NCBI GenBank assembly: GCA_903917425.1
Contig: CAIXAQ010000239.1
Location: 1-5,220, forward strand
Direction: 5' to 3'
Length of the DNA: 5,220 nucleotides
Source: an uncultured Bacteroidales bacterium
GTDB taxonomy: Bacteria; Bacteroidota; Bacteroidia; Bacteroidales; UBA4417
This document shows, in pieces, positions 1-5,220 of this stretch. The notes beneath the pieces were generated by a model. It worked only from the letters and a program-made list of their open reading frames with translations. It did not search any database and was not told the DNA's origin. The position numbers and the translations under genes were made by a program. The stretch's first letter is position 1. Each line of letters begins with the position of its first letter.

Positions 1-1845
1 CAGGACGATTCGCCAAAATCGGGAAATTATAAACCAGACGTCGCTCAAACTAAAATAAAAGACAAGGTAACAGAACTTACCACTAATTCATCAACAAATG
101 CAAACCAAGCTGTTTCAAAAAAGCAAAATATCAAACAGGATGAATACGATAAAGCAATCGCTTTCGCTGATAAGGCTGCTGCTGATCTCAATTACACATA
201 TGCCCTCAATGGTTACAAAGCAGCCATTTCTATTAAACCTGATGAGAAATACCCTCAACTTGAAATAGATAGAATAACCCTTTTGCTCAAACAAGGTAAA
301 ACACCGGCAGGCAGTTACGAAAGAGCCATTATAGCAGCAGATGAGGCATTCAACGAAAAGGACTTTGCAAAAGCAGATTCGCTGTACCGTTCAGTTTACA
401 AGAATTACCCGACTGAGAAATACCCGCAGGAAAAAATATATGCCTTAAACATCCAATTGAGGCAACAAAAGGCCTTACAAGTTAATTATAACCGAATCCT
501 GGGTTTGGCCGACCGCCAGTTTCAGGAAGCGCATTACAGCGAAGCTATCACCAGCTATCAATCGGCATTTAAACTAAAACCTGAAACAGCCTACCCTAAA
601 GAGCAGATAAATAAAGCAACCACCTTACTTGAGCAATTAAAAATTCAACAGAATGATTACCTCGATAGAATAGCCGACGCCGACAAAGCCTACCTGCGAA
701 AAGAATACGACCTGGCACTCACCCAATTTAAGGCTGCATCGGAAATAAAACCTGCTGAAATATACCCGAAACAAAAGATTGCAGCTATTAACTCAATTTT
801 AGGTCAGCAAGCATCTAAACGTGACTTGTTTGAAAATGAAATTGCAAATGCTGATAAAGCCTTCGACAAAGAAGATTTCCCCGCTGCTTTATCAGGATAT
901 AAGCGGGCTCTCAGCATGTTTCCCGACACGAAATACCTTAACGACCGCATTGTAAGCACAAATAACTTACTGATCCAGGCGAAGCTAACCCAGGATAAGT
1001 ACAACAAAGCCATCACGACTGCCGAAAAGGCTTATGCTGCAAAGGATTATACCAGTTCGGTCGCAGCTTATCAATGCGCTGCCGGTTTCAAGCCAATGGA
1101 AAGTTATCCCAAAGAAAGAATCATGATTATCAATGGAATCATAGCTTCCAACAAAGAAAAACTCGACAAACAGTATGATGAGTTTATAAGCCAGGCTGAT
1201 GAACTTTATTTAAAACAGGAAATGTTAATTGCCCTAAAAGCCTATGGACTGGCAGCAGCACTAAAACCTGATGAAAATTACCCACGCGAAAAATACAACG
1301 AAATAGCTGCATTGCTGATTGCCAAATCGAAAGCAAAAAAAGAAGCTTATGAAAAGGCTGTTGCTGATGCCGACAAATTATTTAAAGCACAGGACTTAGA
1401 TGCCGCCGCTGACCTGTATTTAATCGCGCTTACTATGCAACCCGATATACCATATCCCGGTCAGATGATTGCCCGGATACGGAAATTCCAGTTTGAGAAT
1501 TCAGTGGTGGAAGTAAACACTGAAAATTTTGTACTGAAAAAAGAATCGGAAAAACGATTTTACTTTAAACCTGTGGATATTAATTTGCGAAAAAGAAACT
1601 ATATAACACTGAAAGCAAGAAATATAGATGATCTGCAATCGAAATTGATAATTAATTACGGCACTAAAAACACCAGAAATGGCGGCGTTGTAATAAACAG
1701 TATCAATACCCGCCTGCTCCGCGATTTTGTGGTTGATATCAGTGTTCAGGATAATTGGTTTCGGGAGGATAACGATTGGTTAAGCCTTTATGCTGTAGCA
1801 GGTGATTTGGAAATTTCTTCTATTAAAATTTCACAAATGAAATAA
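1..1845 (+). CDS. TPR-like repeat protein with C-terminal beta-rich domain (5' partial)
   Basis: The frame is open from the first base to the TAA at 1843-1845, so 614 residues are visible and the start lies upstream. A TTG at 283 falls inside the first repeat and is not a credible start. Visible residues 1-46 are a polar, low-complexity linker rich in Ser, Asn, Lys and Gln. Residues 47 to about 497 are eight tandem units of 57-58 residues. Each has a TPR-like core (Y-x2-A-x3-A-D-x-A-[FY]-x3-D-[FY]-x2-A-x3-Y-x2-A-x3-P) followed by a near-invariant Y-P and a third helix. Residues 499-614 alternate hydrophobic and polar positions, with several Gly, Asn and Trp, suggesting a beta-sandwich (inference). 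TPR-type repeats usually form protein-binding scaffolds; the partner here is unknown. No catalytic motif or membrane segment is visible; any signal peptide or N-terminal domain would be off-window. The gene ends 99 bp before the receptor promoter, so the two are probably transcribed separately. I do not recognise a named family. Confidence 0.85.
   Translation, partial: QDDSPKSGNYKPDVAQTKIKDKVTELTTNSSTNANQAVSKKQNIKQDEYDKAIAFADKAAADLNYTYALNGYKAAISIKPDEKYPQLEIDRITLLLKQGKTPAGSYERAIIAADEAFNEKDFAKADSLYRSVYKNYPTEKYPQEKIYALNIQLRQQKALQVNYNRILGLADRQFQEAHYSEAITSYQSAFKLKPETAYPKEQINKATTLLEQLKIQQNDYLDRIADADKAYLRKEYDLALTQFKAASEIKPAEIYPKQKIAAINSILGQQASKRDLFENEIANADKAFDKEDFPAALSGYKRALSMFPDTKYLNDRIVSTNNLLIQAKLTQDKYNKAITTAEKAYAAKDYTSSVAAYQCAAGFKPMESYPKERIMIINGIIASNKEKLDKQYDEFISQADELYLKQEMLIALKAYGLAAALKPDENYPREKYNEIAALLIAKSKAKKEAYEKAVADADKLFKAQDLDAAADLYLIALTMQPDIPYPGQMIARIRKFQFENSVVEVNTENFVLKKESEKRFYFKPVDINLRKRNYITLKARNIDDLQSKLIINYGTKNTRNGGVVINSINTRLLRDFVVDISVQDNWFREDNDWLSLYAVAGDLEISSIKISQMK
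139..1491 (+). repeat. Eight tandem 57-58-residue coding repeats
   Basis: Units begin at 139, 310, 481, 652, 823, 994, 1168 and 1342. The first five are exactly 171 bp, the sixth and seventh 174 bp, and the eighth runs into the C-terminal domain near 1491. Shared landmarks are an aromatic residue at unit position 3, an A-[DE] pair at 10-11, an aromatic at 14, D or E near 18, an aromatic at 26, and P-x3-Y-[PL] at 34-39. That last motif appears as KPDEKYP, YPTEKYP, KPETAYP, KPAEIYP, FPDTKYL, KPMESYP, KPDENYP and QPDIPYP. The units are strongly diverged at the DNA level, so this is an old, selected protein repeat rather than a recent tandem duplication. Confidence 0.85.
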
Positions 1846-1944
1846 CCGCCTCCATCCGATATTATTATAATTTTTTCATAGAAAGTCATACTGATATTAA
1901 GTTATTAATTATATAAATTGATGAAATTCAGTGGAGATTTATTC

Positions 1945-1952
1945 TATCTTTG
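1945..1952 (+). promoter_or_regulatory. Bacteroidota-type -7 promoter box for the receptor gene
   Basis: TATCTTTG matches the TAnnTTTG -7 consensus of Bacteroidota vegetative promoters exactly. The nearest -33-like TTG is at 1918-1920, a spacer of 24 bp, which is a little long, so the -33 element is weak. Transcription would start around 1957-1960, leaving a leader of about 65 nt before the ATG at 2025. The box also argues against any receptor start codon upstream of about 1957, because such a start would not be in the transcript. Confidence 0.6.
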
Positions 1953-1965
1953 ATAATTATGCTGA
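1951..1965 (+). promoter_or_regulatory. Possible Fur-like operator (weak)
   Basis: Compared with the 7-1-7 Fur consensus TGATAAT-n-ATTATCA, the left half matches 7 of 7 and the right half (ATGCTGA) matches 4 of 7. The site overlaps the end of the -7 box and the predicted transcription start, where a repressor would block initiation, and it precedes a TonB-dependent receptor, a class often controlled by iron. In AT-rich DNA such a match can arise by chance, so this is only a candidate. Confidence 0.2.
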
Positions 1966-2024
1966 ATACCAAATACCCACTGTACCTAACTCAATATTTT
2001 AAGCTTTACAAATTTAAAATCACT

Positions 2025-4679
2025 ATGAAAAAATCTCTAAAACTTGTCATCGCAGCATTTTTAATTTTTTCGGGCAATTTGCTTTATTCTCAAAATCACA
2101 CGATAAAGGGAATTGTAAAAAATGAAAAAGGAGAACTAATGGAATTTGCATCAATCGCTATAAAAGGCAGCAGTAGCGGTACTATAAGCGATACTGACGG
2201 AAAATTCACCCTTACAACAGAAGTAAGTACACCTACTTTACTCATTTCCTCCGTTGGATATGAAACTATAGAAGTGGTGGCAAAAAGCAACTTCATAGAA
2301 GTTCAACTCAATTTACTGAATACCAGCCTCAACGAATTTGTGGTTGTTGGCACCCGGAATCCTAAATTAAGCAAATTGGAAACCCCGGTTCCGGTAGATG
2401 TTGTGAATATGGTTAAGATGAGATCGATGACACCGCAGAACTCAGCAAATGACATATTAACATATTTGATTCCTTCCTTTAACTCCAACAGGCAATCTGC
2501 ATCCGACGGAACCGAACACATTGATCCGGCATCCCTGAGAGGCCTCGGTCCTGACCAGGTTTTGGTTTTGGTGAATGGAAAAAGAAGACACACTACCTCC
2601 CTGGTTAATTATCAGAATACAGTTGGAAACGGATCGGTTGGAACCGACTTAAGCGCCATTCCTGCTTCGGCAATAAAGCGTATTGAAGTTTTGCGCGACG
2701 GCGCCGCCGCGCAATATGGTTCGGATGCCATTGCCGGTGTTATCAACCTGATTTTAAATGACAATATTGGCTTTCAAGCCGAAGCTACTTATGGTCAGAC
2801 TTCACGCAACGATGGACAGACCACAGATTTGAACCTGAATTATGGCGCCAAACTTGGGGGAAAAGGCGGCTTTATCAATCTGACAGCTGAATTTAACAAC
2901 CGTCAGAAAACCAACCGTTCGCAGAACAACAACCTGATCATTTTTGATCAGTCGGCGTACAATAATTATTTTTCTTACGATTTTTGTGACGATCCGGCCG
3001 CTGCCCGTAAAATTGATGACGATGCAATTGCCGCCGCAGGCCTGACCCGCGACGATTTTAACTTCCAGGTAGGTGATGCCAAAATACAAAACATCCAGGG
3101 ATTTTTAAACTCAACAATTCCATTCAACAAAAACACCGAATTATATTTTTCAGGTGGTATCAGTAAAAGAAATGGTATAGGGTTTGGATTCAGGCGTTTG
3201 CCAAGTGAAACTGAAAATGTTGTTCCCGAATTGTTTCCTTTTGGATTTCAGCCCGAATTAAAATCGGATATCGCTGATGCTTCCTTAATTTCAGGAATAC
3301 GGTTTAAACTTTCAGACTGGAAATTTGATGTAAGCAATACCATTGGAAATAATACTTTCAAATACGAAGTTGCTAACACAAATAATGCGTCTATGGGTAC
3401 CAGCAGTCCGACCGATTTTAACGCAGGTAGTCACTCGTTTTTGCAAAATACATTGAATGCTGATGCCAACCGCTCATTTGCATCTTTCTTAAGCGGGCTC
3501 AATTTGGCTTTCGGCGCTGAATACCGTTTAGAACAATATCAGATCAAAGCCGGTGAAGAAGCTTCGTATATTAATGGCGGAGCACAATCATTCCCGGGAT
3601 TCTCTCCGTTGAATGAAGTAAACAAACAAAGGCACAGTATCGGGATTTACACTGATGTAGAAGCCGACATCACAAATAAATTTCTGGTTGGTGTTGCCTT
3701 GCGTTACGAAAACTATTCGGATTTTGGCAATACTATAAACGGTAAACTATCTTCCAGGTATAAAATTACCGATAACTTTTTTGTCCGTGGTTCGATGAGT
3801 ACGGGATTCAGGGCACCTTCGTTACAGCAAACTTATTTCAATAATATTGCATCCGATATTGTAGATGGAGAAATGTTAAATTCCGGTATTTTCAGAACGG
3901 ACAGTGAACTTGCAACAGAACTTGGAATTCCTTCACTGAAAGAGGAAACATCCAACAACTACAGCCTCGGCTTTGTTTACACGCCTATCAAAAAATTAAA
4001 TATTACCATCGATGCCTACCAGATTAACATCAACAACCGGATTATCCTTACAGGTAATTTAGGGAATGACGTTTATGGAGACCCTGTTCCTGAATTACAG
4101 GCTTTATTCGCTCAGTATGGGGCGCAAACCGGACGTTTCTTTACCAATGCCATCAATACAACAACCCAGGGTCTTGATTTAGTTATCGACTATACTTTTA
4201 TCATAGGTGGTGGAAACCTTAATGCTTCTTTGTTGTATAACTATAACAAGAACAATGTGGATGATCAGTTAAATTATATTCCTGATGCATTCGTTGGCCA
4301 GGAAGAGGTTTATTTCGGACCTCAGGAAAGAAGCCTGATAGAAACAAACACCCCGAGAAGCAAAGGAACCTTGGCTTTGAATTACGGCATTAAGAAATTC
4401 TCAGTACTGCTACGTAACACCTATTTTGGAGAGGTTACCAGGGATGGATTTCCTTTTGGAGTGACTCAGAAACATGCCGGAAAAGTTGTTACTGATCTGA
4501 CTGCTTCATATGAAATAACCCCTAAAATCCTGTTTGCTTTAGGTGCGAATAACCTGTTTGATGTTTTCCCTGATTTACAGGTTTATGAAAACAGCTATTT
4601 CGGAGTATTTAAATATGCCCCGGTCCAGATGGGAACTACAGGTTCTTACTTTTTTGGAAGAATAAGTTGCAGTCTTTAA
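2025..4679 (+). CDS. TonB-dependent outer-membrane receptor with carboxypeptidase-D regulatory-like domain
   Basis: This 884-residue protein should form an outer-membrane barrel that imports a scarce ligand using TonB-ExbB-ExbD energy. Residues 1-22 are a signal peptide: MKKSLK, a hydrophobic core, and likely signal peptidase I cleavage at LLYS|QN. Residues 26-103 form the carboxypeptidase-D regulatory-like beta domain (IKGIVKNEKGELMEFASI, then DTDGKFTL and SSVGYE). Residues 104-111 (EFVVVGTR) are TonB-box-like. Residues 115-243 are the plug, with RGLGPDQVLVLVNGKRRH, IKRIEVLRDGAAAQYGSDA and IAGVINL. The rest is barrel strands, including GSMSTGFRAPSLQQTYFN and a late GANNLFDVFP strand. The plug resembles iron-complex/cofactor receptors rather than SusC, and no SusD gene follows; the substrate is not readable from sequence. 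The frame stays open upstream to a TTG at 1950 and an ATG at 1959, but the ATG at 2025 is chosen because it starts exactly at the signal peptide and lies downstream of the promoter box. The protein ends ISCSL, not the usual terminal aromatic residue. Confidence 0.93.
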   Translation: MKKSLKLVIAAFLIFSGNLLYSQNHTIKGIVKNEKGELMEFASIAIKGSSSGTISDTDGKFTLTTEVSTPTLLISSVGYETIEVVAKSNFIEVQLNLLNTSLNEFVVVGTRNPKLSKLETPVPVDVVNMVKMRSMTPQNSANDILTYLIPSFNSNRQSASDGTEHIDPASLRGLGPDQVLVLVNGKRRHTTSLVNYQNTVGNGSVGTDLSAIPASAIKRIEVLRDGAAAQYGSDAIAGVINLILNDNIGFQAEATYGQTSRNDGQTTDLNLNYGAKLGGKGGFINLTAEFNNRQKTNRSQNNNLIIFDQSAYNNYFSYDFCDDPAAARKIDDDAIAAAGLTRDDFNFQVGDAKIQNIQGFLNSTIPFNKNTELYFSGGISKRNGIGFGFRRLPSETENVVPELFPFGFQPELKSDIADASLISGIRFKLSDWKFDVSNTIGNNTFKYEVANTNNASMGTSSPTDFNAGSHSFLQNTLNADANRSFASFLSGLNLAFGAEYRLEQYQIKAGEEASYINGGAQSFPGFSPLNEVNKQRHSIGIYTDVEADITNKFLVGVALRYENYSDFGNTINGKLSSRYKITDNFFVRGSMSTGFRAPSLQQTYFNNIASDIVDGEMLNSGIFRTDSELATELGIPSLKEETSNNYSLGFVYTPIKKLNITIDAYQININNRIILTGNLGNDVYGDPVPELQALFAQYGAQTGRFFTNAINTTTQGLDLVIDYTFIIGGGNLNASLLYNYNKNNVDDQLNYIPDAFVGQEEVYFGPQERSLIETNTPRSKGTLALNYGIKKFSVLLRNTYFGEVTRDGFPFGVTQKHAGKVVTDLTASYEITPKILFALGANNLFDVFPDLQVYENSYFGVFKYAPVQMGTTGSYFFGRISCSL

Positions 4680-4727
4680 ACCAATTTGTAAAATTCAATT
4701 CTTGCAAAGTATTGAGAAACAAATATA

Positions 4728-4840
4728 TGCCACAGATTTCACTGATTTCGCTGAATGGAATTATATCAAATCGGTCAAGATAAACAAGAAAGCTATCTAA
4801 GAACAATATAAATCTGTGCTAAACTGTGAAATCTGTGGCA
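4728..4840. repeat. 113-bp inverted-repeat element with 15-bp perfect ends
   Basis: TGCCACAGATTTCAC at 4728-4742 is the exact reverse complement of GTGAAATCTGTGGCA at 4826-4840. The left arm is built of 9-nt steps (CACAGATTT at 4731, CACTGATTT at 4740, CGCTGAATG at 4749). The right arm carries the same word inverted (AAATCTGTG at 4810, TAAACTGTG at 4820, AAATCTGTG at 4829). Pairing continues imperfectly inward for about 12 more positions, leaving roughly 50 nt of AT-rich DNA with no open gene. It could be a REP-like or MITE-like dispersed element, or it could fold in the receptor mRNA 3' region. No flanking target-site duplication is evident. Confidence 0.75.
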
Positions 4841-4889
4841 AAAATGGTGAATGGAGGGGTAAATATTTATACCAATTTTAAACACTTAA

Positions 4890-4897
4890 TTACTTTG
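4890..4897 (+). promoter_or_regulatory. Candidate -7 box for the permease, inside the terminator stem
   Basis: TTACTTTG differs from TAnnTTTG at one consensus base (second position T instead of A). Transcription from it would begin near 4903-4905 and give a leader of about 47 nt before the TTG at 4951. I see no good -33 TTG at the expected distance upstream, so support is weak. It is listed mainly because only 21 bp separate the terminator from the permease, leaving little other room for a promoter. Confidence 0.25.
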
Positions 4898-4929
4898 TCA
4901 TGGAGCAAATCCCTGACAAAGTTTTTTTT
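4892..4929 (+). terminator. Rho-independent terminator between receptor and permease
   Basis: ACTTTGTCA (4892-4900) pairs perfectly with TGACAAAGT (4914-4922). After a single T/C mismatch, GGA (4902-4904) pairs with TCC (4910-4912) around the loop GCAAA. A run of eight T (4922-4929) follows at once. This is a textbook intrinsic terminator reading on the + strand, 212 bp after the receptor stop codon. It most simply ends the receptor transcript. Because it finishes 21 bp before the permease start, it could instead act as an attenuator if the permease promoter lies further upstream. Confidence 0.85.
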
Positions 4930-4950
4930 ATTTAACACTTTCGCGAAAAT

Positions 4951-5220
4951 TTGAAAAAGATTACCTGGATTACGGCCACAGCCTTAGTGGTTTCAAACAT
5001 GATCGGAACCGGAGTGTTTACTTCGTTAGGTTACCAGGTTGCCAGTTTGACAAATACCTACACCATAATTTTACTTTGGTCGGTAGGTGGAGTATTGGCC
5101 TTGTTCGGAGCTTTTTGTTACTCGGAATTAGGGAATTATTATAAAGAAACCGGTGGAGATTATATCTATTTATCCCGGAGTTTTCATCCTGTATTCGGAT
5201 ACCTGAGTAGCTGGGTTTCG
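4951..5220 (+). CDS. APC-superfamily amino acid permease (3' partial)
   Basis: The first 90 residues of an inner-membrane amino acid transporter are visible; the gene runs off the window. Residues 4-29 form TM1 with the unwound-helix motif NMIGTGVF, matching the G-[ST]-G-[IV] substrate-binding signature of the APC family. Residues 37-57 form TM2, followed by CYSELGNYYKETGGDYIYL, which corresponds to the conserved C-Y-[AS]-E-L-G ... [ST]-G-G-[DE]-Y segment of LAT/SteT-like permeases. A third hydrophobic stretch starts near residue 81. Specific substrate and direction of transport (uptake or exchange) cannot be told from this fragment. The start is taken as TTG at 4951: an in-frame stop lies at 4933-4935, no ATG or GTG occurs between it and TM1, and the first in-frame ATG (4999) would delete half of TM1. 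No Shine-Dalgarno sequence is visible; the terminator ends 21 bp upstream. Confidence 0.88.
   Translation, partial: MKKITWITATALVVSNMIGTGVFTSLGYQVASLTNTYTIILLWSVGGVLALFGAFCYSELGNYYKETGGDYIYLSRSFHPVFGYLSSWVS

Noticed and set aside
1846..1900. Possible terminator for the repeat-protein gene (AT-rich ATTATAAT followed by a T-run).
   Set aside because: The palindrome is tiny and purely A/T with no stable stem, so it does not support an intrinsic terminator.
1996..2020. Short inverted repeat ATTTTAA ... TTAAAAT in the receptor leader.
   Set aside because: All A/T, 7 bp with an 11-nt loop; expected by chance in this AT-rich leader and not stable enough to call a regulatory hairpin.
2025..4679. 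Reading the receptor as a SusC-type glycan importer.
   Set aside because: Length (884) and plug motifs (VNGKRRH, GAAAQYGSDAIAGVINL) differ from the SusC pattern, and no SusD gene follows; the next gene is a permease.
4757..4809. A small gene or toxin-like ORF inside the centre of the inverted-repeat element.
   Set aside because: The centre is about 53 bp, AT-rich, and has no ATG-initiated frame of useful length.
4844..4954. A 36-codon open frame (ATG at 4844) whose TGA overlaps the TTG start of the permease, suggesting translational coupling.
   Set aside because: It runs straight through the terminator hairpin and its T-run and has no recognisable protein features; the overlap is most likely chance.

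Overview
The window looks like chromosomal DNA of a member of the Bacteroidota. Three things point that way. The receptor gene encodes a TonB-dependent transporter with an N-terminal carboxypeptidase-D regulatory-like domain. A perfect Bacteroidota-type -7 promoter box (TATCTTTG) sits in front of it. The intergenic DNA is AT-rich and its starts lack a clear Shine-Dalgarno sequence. All three recognisable genes lie on the + strand. The organism cannot be placed more narrowly from the sequence.

Layout. Positions 1-1845 hold the 3' part of a long gene for a tetratricopeptide-like protein. It has eight back-to-back units of 57-58 residues followed by a C-terminal beta-rich domain; its true start lies upstream of the window. 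A 179-bp AT-rich gap carries a -7 promoter box and a weak Fur-like site. Positions 2025-4679 encode a complete 884-residue TonB-dependent outer-membrane receptor with signal peptide, regulatory-like domain, plug and barrel. The 271-bp gap after it is the most structured non-coding part. It contains a 113-bp inverted-repeat element with perfect 15-bp ends built from 9-nt sub-repeats, then a strong intrinsic terminator ending only 21 bp before the next reading frame. From 4951 to the window end is the first 90 codons of an APC-superfamily amino acid permease with a probable TTG start.

How the genes relate. Nothing shows that the three genes form one pathway. The receptor has its own promoter box and no SusD-like partner follows it, so it looks like a stand-alone receptor of the iron-complex/cofactor type rather than a glycan SusCD pair. 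The terminator separates it from the permease. No clear new multi-gene system is visible. The points most worth a second look are the inverted-repeat element, the possible promoter buried in the terminator stem ahead of the permease, and the 57-residue repeat architecture of the first protein.
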